Shown here piece by piece: positions 31,127 through 43,535 of a DNA stretch of 52,276 bases; within the stretch, counting starts at the first letter, position 1; each line of letters opens with the position of its first letter. Under the pieces are notes generated by a model, which saw nothing but the letters and a program-made list of their open reading frames with translations, was not told the DNA's origin and ran no database searches. The DNA comes from Gnomoniopsis sp. IMI 355080 (lineage: Eukaryota > Ascomycota > Sordariomycetes > Diaporthales > Gnomoniaceae), in contig JAPEVC010000242.1 in assembly GCA_027946555.1 (NCBI GenBank), positions 1 to 52,276 on the forward strand, in the 5' to 3' direction. The position numbers were made by a program, and so were the translations under genes.

Positions 31127-31623
31127 GCGGATATTTCAGAATAGCGGCAGCGGCAGCGGCAGCGGCGAGCGGTCAAGTCCCTCTTATTTGTCGTTAGAAA
31201 GAGCAAAAGCACAGTCATTCCCTCATGGCCTCAACTCCATGTATACAGTGATCTTTAGACGAAGCATTAGTCCAGTACGGGGTTGGATTATGGCGGCGGT
31301 TTGGGGCGTGGATGTAAATAGGTGTTGTACGAGAATCCTAAGACCTTTACCAACTTGACGGCCCCCAATCTTGCACAATTAAAATTTTCCCTGGTCCCCA
31401 CTGGCATGTGGCTGAAGTACAAGCAATTGATTGGGAGCCAAAGCCAGTAGAGTCGCATTGGAGTGCATCTATGCAGCGGAATAGGTCTCGCCAGAAGGAG
31501 ACGGAGATGTACATTGTGCTTGCAAGGCGACCTTTTCGTTATTTACACTGCACTCAAGCCTCTTGTGCTATGCTGAAATGGGGAATGGGTTACAGCCCTC
31601 TCCACAACTACCAGAATCATTGC
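31127..31623. other. 3' intergenic between convergent cox5 and mcx1
   Basis: 497 nt between two stop codons. It holds a GGCAGC-repeat (about 31143-31166) just after the cox5 stop and otherwise nothing I can name. Confidence 0.5.
31143..31166. repeat. GGCAGC short tandem repeat
   Basis: About four units of a GGCAGC hexamer lie in the 3' UTR of cox5, starting 17 nt after the stop codon. Confidence 0.7.
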
Positions 31624-33648
31624 TCATTCGCCACTTTGGCCTGCCTCCCGATATTGTTCAAAGCCTGAACCAGCGTTCTCTTGCAACTCATTGCGTGAGT
31701 CCTCGTCTCTCATCCTCCTTTCCACCTCCAGCCACCCGTCTCTGCCCCAGTAGCCCGCCTTTTCCAGACCCTTCACGCAGCCTTCTGTGATCAGGACGTG
31801 ATGAACCGGCGCCTCATACATGGGCTCGGCCAGAACTCGCTCCATTTCCATCTTCAACCCTCTTGCCCCTGTCCCATTTTTGAGCGCCCGCTCAGCAATA
31901 GCCAATAGTGCTCGCCGAGTAAAGTACAGTCTGCTGGGATATGTTTCAAACAGAGCAGTGTATTGAGCAACCAGCCCATTGCGAGGGACAGTCAGGATCT
32001 GGAACAGTTCATCTTGTGAGAGTGGTGACAGCGCACAAATGTTGTGCAGTCGACCAATCAACTCTGGAATGAAGCCGAAAGCTTGTAGGTCATCCGGCGT
32101 TGTCAAGTCCACTTGTGACTGCCATTAGCCCCTAGATTGCGCATGGAAGAAAGACTAAGACTTACTCGGCGTAAACCCTGCGCTTGCCACTGCTGCCTTA
32201 CCAGCAGCCCGTATGGGCTGGTGGGGCAAATGGGTGTACATCTTATTTGGCAAGACGGTCTTATTCCCTTCCTTGGACGACCGACCCCTTCCAATCTCTG
32301 CTCCAAATCCCATTGATGGCTTGGACACCCTCGCCAACACATGTTTTTCGAGTCCTACGAAAGCTCCGCAAAACACGAAGAGAATGTTCCTAGTGTCAAT
32401 GGTATACTGGTCCGTCCTGCCCGAGGGAGGAGGTGCAGGAGGAGCCAATCCTGAGCTGGGAGATCCGTAGCTGCTCGTTATAGGCGCGGCTGTCCGGGAA
32501 GATCTGTTGTCCTTGACATTGATGGTGACATTGGTCCCTTCCACCAACTTCAGCAGTGCCTGTTGCACGCCTTCTCCACCGACGTCACGACCATTTGTGG
32601 TTTCTCTCCGTGCTATTTTGTCGAACTCATCCAGGACTACAATGCCATGTTCGGTAGCTCGTATGTCATAATTAGCTTCTATCAACAGTCTCTCGATACA
32701 GCTTTCGACGTCCTGACCGATGTAGCCGGCTTGTGTGAATGAGTTGCAGTCGCATATTGTGAAGGGCACGTTGAGTTTCTTGCTCAAAGTCCTGGCACCG
32801 GTCTCAGTAACAAGACGCGCAGAGTGAAGGCATCATGGGCAGCACAAACTCAAGTATGTATGTCTTCCCAACGCCTGTTGGCCCTATCAACAGCAAGTTC
32901 GACTTGTCTACTCTGGTGCGGTGAGGAACACTGGTGTCTTCGGGAATATAGAACTCTGTAGCAAGATCTGCTTGCTGTTGGCTCTGCTGTATGTTTTCGT
33001 AGTGACCGGGAAATTCATCTGAAATCGCGCATCGTCGTTCAGTATAACCATCGTAATCATAATAAGCGACTAGAGACTAACCTTCAACCGGGTGCGGCTC
33101 GTCGTGGTGACGATCCCTATCGCGTGCAAACTTCTGCCGTTTTATTCTTTCGCTAGAGAAGCTTGTCAGCCTGTTATCTGGGCCAAAATGAGGAGTTTGA
33201 AGTAGAGGCACTATGGTAGACCGGCCCGATCTCCGTGGCTTGGGGCTTGTGGTACATACTGCGCCATGCGTTCCAAGTCTTGGTCGTTTTCCCTTCGTCG
33301 CAGAGCCATATAGTGGTTGAAGATAGCGGAGCATATAGTCTTTTTGGCTCTGTCTTGTCCAACTACGTATTCGTCGACGCGGGCTTTCAAGTCTCGTGGA
33401 TAGAACTGTGGGACGCCGAAGCTTGGCCTTGTGAACATAGGCCCTCTCGCCGTATCAAGTGTGGGATCATAACTACTGGAGAAGCCAGAGTTCAGATTTG
33501 GCGGTCTCCGAGCGATTTGGGAAGCTGAAGAAGCTGTGAATTCACGACATCCGACGCGTCGCAGTATGAGGAGAGGTGGGGTGCTTGATCGGATAGGTGA
33601 CGGAGGCGGAAGGCGCGCGTGCAGCCGCGAGGCCAAGGACGGGATCAT
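31624..33648 (-). CDS. mcx1: Mitochondrial ClpX-type AAA+ unfoldase (Mcx1)
   Basis: An ATP-driven hexameric unfoldase of the mitochondrial matrix. Yeast Mcx1 and human CLPX activate ALA synthase in haem synthesis; CLPX also feeds ClpP. Minus-strand exons are 33648-33260, 33152-33082, 33018-32850, 32791-32166 and 32111-31624, giving 580 aa. The four introns (107, 63, 58, 54 nt) were placed by frame and by restoring ClpX spacing. An N-terminal presequence replaces the zinc-binding domain of bacterial ClpX. Visible are DEYVVGQDRAKK, Walker A GPTGVGKT (about 198-205), pore loop AGYIGQ, Walker B GIVVLDEFDK (about 258), PELIGRL, and sensor-2 GARGLKMEMERVL. A Ser/Pro-rich insert (SSYGSPSSGLAPPAPPPSG) follows VNVKDN. 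The ClpP-docking tripeptide IGF of bacteria reads MGF here (SMGFGAEIG, near 368). Confidence 0.9.
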
Positions 33649-34836
33649 ATTCGAGGTGATAGCATGCTAGCGGATACGATACGAAATAGGGACAGGAGCG
33701 TCCCGTGTCCTCTCACAATGGATGAGTATGCATATGTCTTGAGGAAGGTATTATTGGGGGACAGGCGATGAGGGTTCGATGCTGATGGCATGCGAACATG
33801 CATTCTACGGAAGACGTGCGACCGGGCATCGGCCCATGAACAGGCGTCATTAGGCGGGGTCGGATGCCTAGGTGACCCTGGTAAATTGCAGAGGCGGCGG
33901 TCTATTCCCCGAATTTCCCCAGATCCTTTGCAAGGACCGGGGTGGGGCCAACCTCTCCATTCTGGCGGGTCAGTGTTCTGAAATCTGGAGAAAAACGCGC
34001 CTGAAGTGCTGGCAACGATACTGCGCAGTATTCCTTCTCCTATCTCGGTACTGTTGTCAATCATGCTGGGGAAGATCTCTCTTTTGTGTTATAGCCCGTA
34101 TCCAAGAGGATGTAGTAGAGGGTAACAAATTGTACATCACAGAGGGTCTCCATCTAATGCGGGTCAGCGTCCAAGGTGGCTGTCTAAGATACCTCCCAGC
34201 CTCTTCAATCGTAGGTACCTGGTGCATGCTGTGTCTGCGATGAGAGACAGTAGAGATGTTCTCTTCTTCAAATCATTGCCACTTAAAGACTCATTAATGG
34301 GAATGCGTTGCTTATGGGCAAGGACGGGGGGCACGAATGACTGCAGGTGGGTTCCTTGGGCCAGTTCGAGCAATTCCTGTGGCCGGGTTGTTATTCTCGT
34401 AGGAACTCATGACTGCCCAGGCCCGACGTCATACTAGCGCCGATTTGTTTGGCTGTAGAGCATCCCGCCGTAATTCTCTTGCTCTCCCTCAACGAAAGCC
34501 TGTCGCCTTTATCAACAACTACGCAATACGCGATATCGCTACCCTGGTTTTGACGGCTTGTCTGTATTTAAAAACTCAAGCCATCGGACTGTGTGTAATT
34601 ACGGTTTCGTTCTTGTGTTCTCGTTCTTCCATAAGCCTTCTTGAGTCTTGCCTGCAGGAAAAGCTGAATCAGTGAGCTGATTCTACAGATCTTGGAGCTA
34701 CCCCGCGGCCAAAGCTCTCACCAATTTGGCTGCAGACAACACTCACACCAGTGCCACACGCTCTTTGCTGTATAGGCATCTCCTAAATAGCCCCGATCTG
34801 TCGGACCTCCACATCCCCGGTCAACGCTCAGTCAAC
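33649..34836. promoter_or_regulatory. Divergent promoter of mcx1 and the branching enzyme gene
   Basis: 1.2 kb between divergent starts. A one-mismatch palindrome TAGGTACCTG lies at 34212-34221 and a TATA-like tatttaaaaa near 34565, about 270 nt before the plus start. Otherwise no feature is evident. Confidence 0.5.
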
Positions 34837-37443
34837 ATGTCTGAAGCTGCTGAGAATTCTTCCAATACTTTGGTCACCAATGGTGGCCAGAAAACAACAG
34901 CTGATGGCATCCTCGCAGACGGAACTGGTGAGTAGCGCCCACCCGACGTGCCGCGTTGCTAGAATGTTTCCCAACTGACATCAATTAAGGTGTGCTTCAG
35001 ATCGACCCATGGCTTGCTCCATTCAAGGACGCCCTCAAGCGACGCTTTTCCAAAGCCAAGGAGTGGATGAAGACCATCGATGACACTGAAGGGGGTTTGG
35101 ACAAGTTCTCAAAGGTATGCGCGTTTCATGGTCTGATACCTCGCGACACTTCTGCTAATCTTCTCTCAGGGCACTGACATCTTCGGCCTGAACGTCGATC
35201 AAGACAACAATATTGTCTACAGGGAATGGGCACCAAATGCCCAACAAGCATTCTTGATTGGAGACTTTAGTGAGCACTTTGACGTCCCTATTCCCAGAAA
35301 CGGCGCCCCGCCTCCAAGTAGATGGACGCGCTGACTCTTGCATAGATGGGTGGAATCGTGACTCTCATCCCATGAAGAAGGGCGACTTTGGTGTATTCGA
35401 AATCGTTGTACCGGCAAATGAGGAAGGCAAGGCCGCCATACCTCATAACTCCAAAATCAAGGTACATGAGTTCCTAGGTCTTCCTTGCTTTTCTCTAAGC
35501 AATACGTGTGCTAATCCCAGTCTGCAAGATCTCCCTGGTACTCCCTAGCGGGGAGAGGGTCGACCGTCTTCCGGCATGGATTAAGTATGTCACTCAGGAC
35601 CTTTCTGTATCACCTGCATACGACGCCAGATTTTGGAACCCTCCTGCGGAGGAGAAATATGTCTTCAAGCATCCACGCCCCAAGAAGCCTCTCAGTGCTC
35701 GTGTATATGAGGCACATGTTGGCATATCATCGCCAGAGCTAAGGGTCACTACCTACAAGGAGTTCACCAAGACAATGTTGCCACGGATCAAAGATCTCGG
35801 CTACAACGTTATCCAGCTAATGGCTGTCATGGAGCACGCCTACTACGCCAGCTTTGGCTACCAGGTCAACAATTTCTTTGCTGCCAGTAGCCGCTACGGA
35901 CCGCCAGAGGACCTCAAGGAGCTCATTGACACTGCTCATGAGCTTGGTCTTGTTGTCCTGTTGGATGTTGTACACAGTCATGCTTCCAAGAACGTCTTGG
36001 ATGGCCTGAATGAATTCGACGGAACTGACCACCAGTACTTCCACGCGGGCGGAAGGGGGCGTCACGAACAGTGGGATAGCCGGCTGTTCAATTATGGTCA
36101 TCATGAAGTTATGCGCTTCCTTCTAAGTAACTTGAGATTTTGGATGGACGAGTACCAGTTCGACGGCTTCAGATTTGATGGAGTGACAAGTATGCTCTAC
36201 TTGCACCACGGTTTGGGAACGTAAGTGTCTTTTCTCATACCTCAGGCAACCGTGGGAGATATTGACTTCTCGCAGCGGATTTTCTGGTGGTTACCATGAA
36301 TACTTTGGAGCCGATGTCGATGAAGAAGCTGTGGTATACCTCATGCTGGCCAATGAGCTCCTTCATGAACTCTATCCGGAGTGCATTACTGTCGCCGAGG
36401 ATGTGTCCGGCATGCCCGCCCTTGGCCTGCCGCTGTCTTTGGGAGGTGTGGGCTTCGACTACCGGCTCGCCATGGCTATTCCGGACATGTGGATCAAGAT
36501 TTTGAAGGAGAAGAAGGACGAAGAGTGGGACTTGGGCAATATCTGCCACACCCTCACCAACCGCCGACATGGGGAGAAAGCAATAGCTTATAGCGAAAGC
36601 CACGATCAAGCGTATGCCCCCCCCCCTTTTCTTCCATATGAAGTAAGAATACCTGCTGATCTTGGCCTACTAGTCTGGTGGGAGACAAAAGTTTAATCTT
36701 TCGTCTCTGCGACGCAGAAATGTATACCAATATGTCGACTCTAACGCCGCTCACTCCGGTTATTGCCCGTGGCATGGCGCTACATAAGATGATCAGACTG
36801 TTGACGCACGCACTTGGCGGGGAAGGATATCTGAATTTTGAGGGTAACGAGTTTGGCCACCCCGAGTGGTTAGATTTCCCTCGTGAAGGCAACAACAACT
36901 CATTCTGGTATGCAAGGCGTCAATTGAATCTCACAGAAGATAAACTTCTGCGATACCAATTCCTCGACCACTTCGACAGACTCATGAACAAGTGCGAAGA
37001 AAAATACGGTTGGCTGCACTCGCCACAGGCGTACATTTCTCTAAAGCACGAAGGAGACAAAGTAATTGTCTTTGAACGAGCCGGCCTCGTGTTCATTTTC
37101 AATTTCCACCCAACTGAAAGCTACAGCGACTACCGCATCGGCATCGATGTGTCAGGAACATACAGGATCGTTCTCAATTCTGACCTTAAGGAGGTTGGTG
37201 GATTCAACTCGGTTGATAATAACACCCGATTCTTGTGAGTCTAATTCATCCTGCTGCACAACCCGAGCCAACTACTGACTTTCTTCAAGCACTGAGGCGA
37301 TGGAATGGAACAACCGCAAGAACTGGACACACGTTTACATCCCTTCTCGGACAGCAATTGTAAGTTGGAGAACATGTTCCAAGCAACACTCAGCTGAGGC
37401 TAACAACTACAATCAGGTCTTGGCGCTGGAGTCGACACTTTAG
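34837..37443 (+). CDS. gbe1: 1,4-alpha-glucan (glycogen) branching enzyme
   Basis: This cytosolic GH13 enzyme makes alpha-1,6 branches in glycogen (yeast Glc3). Nine exons were resolved: 34837-34927, 34990-35114, 35170-35269, 35346-35461, 35529-36220, 36276-36611, 36674-37234, 37290-37359, 37417-37443, giving 705 aa, close to the usual length of 683-705. The introns are 55-76 nt. The N-terminal carbohydrate-binding module contains YREWAPNAQQAFLIGDF and NGWNRDSHPM. The barrel carries YEAHVGISSPE, the catalytic Asp in FDGFRFDGVTSML (about 359), the acid Glu in TVAEDVSGMP (about 415) and SESHDQAL with the transition-state Asp. The C-terminal beta domain ends in VLALESTL. The intron 4 acceptor was moved 8 nt past a cag to ctgcaag because only that keeps the frame. 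Intron 6 begins with gtatg followed by a C10 tract. Confidence 0.96.
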
Positions 37444-38075
37444 GAATCAGCCTCACATTCCAACTGACCTCTAGGATGGTGTGCTGTGCTAAAGGCGCGT
37501 TGTTTGCGGAAACGACACATTATGGATTTCAGTTGTGAAAGGGGTGTTTTTCTTTTTGGGCTTTTGGCGTGTAGTAACAGGAGAAGATTGCATCTGATAG
37601 ATACTGGCGAAAAATTGCGTCGAATGAGTCTCCTTTCTACAGACAGCTCTGTCTCTCACTCTTGAATGTGTGCCAGATCGGTCACAAGTAGTCTGCAGGT
37701 GGAGTGATCCTAAAGCATTTGATCACAAATGACAGCATGCCACGGAGGGTGATAAGTGTAGAAGACAATTCCATAGGGTGTACATGTTCGTCCGGAGATT
37801 TTCTGCGTTTGAGAAAGGGAGAAGGGGCTGATGACTGAATTGACTTTGGTGGTTAACGTCAAAGTCTACAGAGAACGGCACATCCAGTTTCCGGTTCCTC
37901 CCGCGAGCACGTGAAAAGTGGAGCCGCTTCGCGACTGCCGGTGCAGAGCAGCAGAGCAAGCTCTCCATCGTCCCGGCCAAGTTTTCCTAGACGTCCAGTC
38001 TCAATTTCTTCCCTCAACCCGACCCAAGCACCCACCTCCACTCTCATCAGAAGTCGTTCTTCAATATCTGGCAAG
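37444..38075. promoter_or_regulatory. Promoter of atp2
   Basis: 632 nt between the branching enzyme stop and the atp2 start. The last 100 nt form a C/T-rich leader. No specific operator is visible. Confidence 0.5.
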
Positions 38076-40111
38076 ATGTTCAAGAGGTCAGCAACTGCCC
38101 CTTCTTTGGATTTTCGACATGACCAGCGGCCAATTGGACTCCCAATTGAGCCGCGGGCAGTGTCGGCATGTTGACGTCGGTCGAATCCCCCCAGCTGACG
38201 AGCATTTTCCCGCAGCGGCATCAAGTCCTTTGCCCGCGCAAGGCCATCCTTCGCGGCTGCCTCTATCGCCGGACGCGTCGCCCGGCCTTCGCCCTTCCGC
38301 TCCTCTATCAGCAGCCGCTTTGCCTCTACTGCCGGCGTTGGTGATGGCAAGATCTACCAGGTACGACACTCCCACCACTATGCGACGCTGGTGCCGTCAT
38401 CCCAGACTTGAGCTGCCCGGCCAAGACTAACAAAATACCTCAATAGGTCATCGGTGCCGTCGTCGACGGTTAGTCAACATCTTATCGACAACCCCATCTG
38501 ACACAAACACCTTCGACTGACTTGTCGCACAGTGAAATTCGATACCGCCAAGCTGCCCCCAATTCTGAACGCTCTCGAGCTCCAGAACAACAACCAGAAG
38601 CTCGTCCTCGAGGTCTCGGTATGTCACCTTGGTTTCCATTTCCTGTTCCGTTCTGTCCCAAGCTTATTTCTCCCAATATACTAATCTGGCTCTAGCAACA
38701 CTTGGGTGAGAATGTCGTCCGTTGCATTGCCATGGACGGTAAGTTCTACAGCCACCTACAAGCACGGTTTCAGGCTACCGGACCCTAATCGCTCCTTCTC
38801 CCAATAGGTACCGAGGGTCTCGTCCGTGGCGCCAAGTGCACCGACACTGGCGCTCCCATCACCATTCCCGTCGGCCCTGCCACTCTTGGTCGTATCATGA
38901 ACGTCACTGGCGACCCAATCGATGAGCGCGGCCCTATCAAGACCGACAAGTTCCTGCCTATCCACGCCGAGCCTCCCGAGTTTGTCGAGCAGTCCACCAC
39001 CGCCGAGATCCTGGTCACTGGTATCAAGGTCGTCGATCTCCTGGCTCCCTATGCCCGTGGTGGAAAGATTGGTCTGTTTGGTGGTGCTGGTGTCGGCAAG
39101 ACTGTCTTCATTCAGGAACTCATCAACAACATCGCCAAGGCTCACGGTGGTTACTCCGTCTTCACTGGTGTCGGCGAGCGTACCCGTGAGGGTAACGATC
39201 TGTACCACGAAATGCAGGAGACTTCCGTCATTCAGCTGGATGGCGAGTCCAAGGTCGCCCTGGTCTTCGGTCAGATGAACGAGCCCCCAGGAGCTCGTGC
39301 TCGTGTCGCCCTGACTGGTTTAACTGTCGCCGAGTACTTCCGTGATGCCGAGGGTCAGGACGGTATGTAAAACATGACGCCCTACAACGCCGATCTTAAG
39401 CTTACTCTTGTTGCAGTGCTTTTGTTCATTGACAACATTTTCCGGTTCACTCAAGCTGGTTCTGAGGTGTCTGCTCTGCTGGGTCGTATCCCCTCTGCCG
39501 TCGGTTACCAGCCCACTCTTGCCATCGACATGGGTGGTATGCAGGAGCGTATTACCACCACCAAGAAAGGTTCCATTACCTCCGTCCAGGCCGTCTATGT
39601 GCCTGCTGACGATTTGACGGATCCCGCCCCTGCCACCACCTTTGCTCACTTGGACGCCACCACTGTCTTGTCTCGTGGTATCTCCGAGTTGGGTATCTAC
39701 CCTGCCGTCGATCCTCTCGATTCGAAGTCTCGTATGTTGGATCCCCGTGTAGTTGGTCAGGATCACTACGACACCGCTACCCGCGTCCAGCAAATTCTCC
39801 AGGAGTACAAGTCCCTCCAGGACATCATCGCCATTCTGGGTATGGACGAACTTTCTGAGGCCGACAAGCTCACCGTCGAGCGTGCCCGTAAGATTCAGCG
39901 TTTCTTGTCCCAGCCTTTCACCGTCGCCCAGGTTTTCACCGGTATCGAGGGCAAGCTCGTTGATCTTAAGGACACTATCAACTCTTTCAAGGCTATCCTG
40001 GCTGGTGAGGGTGACGATCTCCCTGAGGGTGCTTTCTACATGGTTGGTGACTTGGCTTCTGCGCGTGCCAAGGGTGAGAAGATTCTTGCGGATCTGGAGA
40101 AGGAGTCTTAA
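38076..40111 (+). CDS. atp2: ATP synthase F1 subunit beta, mitochondrial
   Basis: The catalytic subunit of the F1 head of mitochondrial ATP synthase. Seven exons: 38076-38086, 38216-38360, 38447-38468, 38533-38618, 38696-38738, 38808-39362, 39417-40111, giving 518 aa (yeast 511). The first coding exon is only 11 nt (ATG TTC AAG AG); joining it to 38216 gives MFKSGIKSFARARPSF, the expected presequence, and the first intron is the longest (129 nt). Visible are Walker A GGAGVGKT (about 192-199), the ring contact region GERTREGNDLYHEM, RALTGLTV-like ARVALTGLTVAEYFRD, Walker B LLFIDNIFRFTQAGSE, and the DELSEEDK-like DELSEADK near the C-terminus. Codon use is strongly biased to C- and T-ending codons, as in highly expressed genes. 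This bias also leaves a long open frame on the opposite strand. Confidence 0.98.
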
Positions 40112-40133
40112 ATTGGCTGCGGTGGCAATGTAG

Positions 40134-40139
40134 AATAAA
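40134..40139 (+). terminator. AATAAA polyadenylation signal of atp2
   Basis: A canonical AATAAA lies 23 nt after the atp2 stop and is followed by TAATA. Fungal 3' ends do not strictly need it, so function is likely but not proven. Confidence 0.5.
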
Positions 40140-40483
40140 TAATAGCGTGTTCGCATGGGAGAAAAGGGAGACCCGTGTTTAGACGCTAGGATCGAGTTCA
40201 CGGAGAGGTTTAACGTAGCTCAATCAATTTTTCTCCTTTGTGAATGAACTACATTATTTCAACAAGCCGCCCCACATCAAGACTCTGTGGAATCCAGGTG
40301 ACTTCAGAAGCACTGCGAGAACTCAACCAAACAATCAACAAATCGAGAGCGCCAATTGTCTCAGCGTAGGCTTTCCGTGGCCGCCGCATGTTTGGCAAGA
40401 TCGGTCATAGCCCACGAGTGCAAGACGAACAGCGAGGATAAGACATCGTAACACAAAAGTTGAAGCAATTCCTGAAGCCATCC

Positions 40484-40511
40484 CACAACAACGACGACAA
40501 CAACAACAACA
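40484..40511. repeat. CAA/CGA triplet tract
   Basis: About nine triplets, mostly CAA with CGA interruptions, in the 3' region shared by the convergent atp2 and AAA ATPase genes. Confidence 0.75.
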
Positions 40512-40736
40512 TTCTCTACAGATCACCCCACACGGGAGACTGCTACACGCTCCCGATACACCTCGATATGAGCGAGCGGCCTCCCTGTACGGATGGATCT
40601 TCTTCCTGCTCTATATCACGACATTTAGTAGACGTGCTGATACCATGCTTAACATGAATACACGTTTTCACACAAATCTCTTGACGCAGGATACATATTG
40701 ATCGATTTTATTCGCCCATGGCGCTGATGACAACCA

Positions 40737-43535
40737 CTAATTACTCCTGACCCGAGCATCCTCAGAGCTGACGGTGCGAGGCACCACCTCGAAACCAATG
40801 TGGCTCTTCTTCTTTTTTCTCCTGGCATCGCCATACTGTGAGTCGAATTTTCGCAGCGCCTTGAGACTCTGCATATCCTCGGAAATGCTAGCAGTGATAT
40901 CCTTCACGGCCTTATCAAAGTGACGCTTCGTTAGAACACGCTTCGCAGGAAACTCATATGCCTCGGGACCGCTGTGTATGTTCTTTGCGACCAACTCCTC
41001 CTTTGCTGCTTCCATCGCTGCGGCTACAGCAAGATTTTTGAGGTCGGAGCCGCTGTATAGCTCCGTGTCTGTAGCGAGCCTATCCAAAGACACGTCGTCT
41101 CCCACAGTCTCGTCACGAAGCAGAGACTGCAGAATGGCCAGACGAGAATCCTTGAGGGGTAGATCCACCAAGATCCTTCTCGGTAGCCGACGCAGGACCG
41201 CCTCATCGATGTCTTGGGGCCTGTTGGTGGAGACGAGGATGAAGATCTGCTGCGTATTGATAGAGTTTGTGAGACCGTCCCACTCCCGCAAGAATTGGTT
41301 GATAGTTTCGCGGTAGCCACCCCGGTTCGGTTGTCTCGCTCTAGACCCCAGCAGCGAATCCGCCTCATCCAAGAATACGATCATTGGCGACATCTTGCGA
41401 GCGAGGGAAAAGACAGCCCGCACGTTTTTCTCAGAATTGCCAACCCACATGTCATTGATTGACGCAGCGGATATTTCCAACATGTTGGCACCACTCCCCT
41501 TAGCGAGAGCCTTTGCCATCAAGGTCTTGCCTGTACCCGGAGGGCCGTAGAGAAGTGCACCATGTATCCGCTCTCGTGCCAGAACTCCATACGAGAATGC
41601 TTTGGGGTGTTGGAGTGAAAGTGTACTACCATGTGTCAGAATAGCAGAACATACCGTCCAGGCTTGAATTACTTACGTGAGTGCAATCAGAGAGTCCCGG
41701 ACATCTGGCGGCGCAATCACATCATCGAAGGTGGTATGGATGTCGCGCACATCAACCAGGCCTGAGACAAGTTTCTTTTCTTCATCGTCAAAATTCACGT
41801 TTCTGGGGGTTTTCCTACGGTCCTGGACCTCCGGGCGGTTATTCCCCAATGAAACAAGACTCGCGAGAGGCGACGAGGACGAATCGGCAACGGCGGCGGA
41901 TGGGAGGTTGGATGTGTCTTGTATTCCAAGGATCGTGGACCGCGTACTATCCACCCGTCTCATGTGTCTCAAGGCCTCCGCCAAAGTGTGAACATCGAGT
42001 GGGCTATCTCTGTATCGTTGACAACCTATTGCTTGCGTACATAGTCGGAATACCCAGTGGTTGGTACAAATTCCGCTTGAGAGACAGTCTCGCAGTTCGT
42101 CCAAGACTTCAACCGGTTCTGACGATTTTCTTGCCGGCATCACCAGTTCAGCTGGATTAGCCTTGAGGCATTCAAGCATCCAACTTATATTGCTTAAATT
42201 ATCCATAAGATAATCGTTTTGCTCCCAGGCTTTTAGCTCCGGTAGGTCGTCAGCCCTGGGAGAGAAGACAAAAGGATAGCAATCCTGGCTGCTCAGTTCC
42301 TTGACCTTGGTGTGCCATTGGGCAGAAGCGTTGTCATCGTTAGAGGCGGAGCCAACTATAACAATCTTACTGCCATCTTGCCACAGACGGTCAACAACGG
42401 TGCGAAGCTTGTTGAGGATTGTGGCACCCTCGGGGGTCATCATCAGCTCGATATAGTTGTGAATATGGAGAATGACACGCTCCGGCTTGCTCGCTTTTGG
42501 ATGTGTTTGTTTCCTCTTGATATTGACGGCGTTTGCAAGCTCCTTGGCAACGTAATTCAACTTCAGATCGTCCCATGTGACGCGCTCGTTATCACCGGAT
42601 TGAAGAAACTTCATCACGCCCATGCCGCGGATAGAGAGGAAGTCTTCCTCGCCATCGCTTCCAGCCGAGAATGAAGCGACTCTGGCTCGGCCATTTGCTT
42701 CGGCAACAGCATAGCCCAGCATGGACATCTTCCCGCGACCAAAATACAGGGTTGAGCCAAAATATGGTGCGATGAGGCGCGCGATTTTGATTGCGTCAAG
42801 GTGTACGACATCTGCTCCAAGATCTGCGCCAATGTGGCCAATTACATCGTTGGCAACCCGACTGCCTTTATAATTGTGCACATACAGGAGCGAAATTGGC
42901 CGCCTGCGAGCCTCTTTGGTGGCTCGATGACTCGGGGCTATGGCCTCCAGCTCGGCAGAGACTGTGGACACGAGCTCCCTGCCTATTGCTCGTTCCGGGG
43001 GCTCTGAGCTAGCTTGTCCATGCTCCGAAGAGGCCCAGATGCCGCCGATAGCCTGGATTGATGTCGTCTCTGACCGTAATGGCTTCAGATACCGCCAGAT
43101 GCCGTCCCAACGCTTGCCTGTTGTTGGAATCTCCGAATCGAGGATCTGTATTTGATTGTCGAGAAACCAAAGGGGAAGGGTGAATCGAGGTAGGCCGCTG
43201 TTTGTCCCGGAAGAATTGTTTGATCTTCCTCGACCGCCCAAAGGAGCGAATAGCGGTTGTCTTTTTGCTTCAGTGGCGCTTTCCGACGTCTCGGAGCTTG
43301 TGGGCGGCTGCGAGGCATGTTCGCTTTCTTTATCCTTGCCCTCCTCCTTTCCTTCCTCGGCGCTTTCTGGCGGCTTATCGGACGAGCTGTCGGGCTTGCT
43401 GGAGACCAGACGGGTCTGTCTAGGAGAAAAGAAGAGCACTTTATTGTCGAGCCTGGGCGCAACGGCGAGAGCATTCGCGAACACCTGCACCTGCGCTAGA
43501 CACCGCGCTGCAGGGATGCGTGCTCCCATATGCAT
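40737..43535 (-). CDS. Mitochondrial AAA ATPase with Msp1-like C-terminal module
   Basis: Minus-strand exons 43535-41677 and 41625-40737 encode 915 aa. The single 51-nt intron (gtaagt, ...ggtag) joins LIAL to TTLSLQHPKAFSYGVLARER in frame, restoring the linker that precedes Walker A in Msp1/ATAD1 proteins. Visible are Walker A GPPGTGKT (about 644), pore loop MWVGNSEKNVR, Walker B MIVFLDEADSLL (about 698), sensor 1 VSTNRP and the arginine finger region DEAVLRRLPRRI. The N-terminus (MHMGARIPAARCLAQ and following) looks like a mitochondrial presequence, and a charged linker follows. Residues about 215-470 hold a second domain (LLYVHNYKGSRVAND, VILHIHNYIELMM, KIVIVGSASND) that has an ATPase-like strand pattern but no Walker A. 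The C-terminal module resembles Msp1, which removes mislocalised membrane proteins, but the long N-terminal part makes this a different protein. Substrate unknown. Confidence 0.85.

Larger units (their letters stand above)
40112..40736. other. 3' intergenic between convergent atp2 and AAA ATPase genes
   Basis: 625 nt between stop codons. Contains an AATAAA signal and a CAA/CGA triplet tract (listed separately). Nothing else is supported. Confidence 0.5.

Noticed and set aside
39320..40201. 293-codon open frame antisense to atp2
   Set aside because: It mirrors the strongly biased codon use of atp2, which removes stops from the opposite frame. The translation has no domain.
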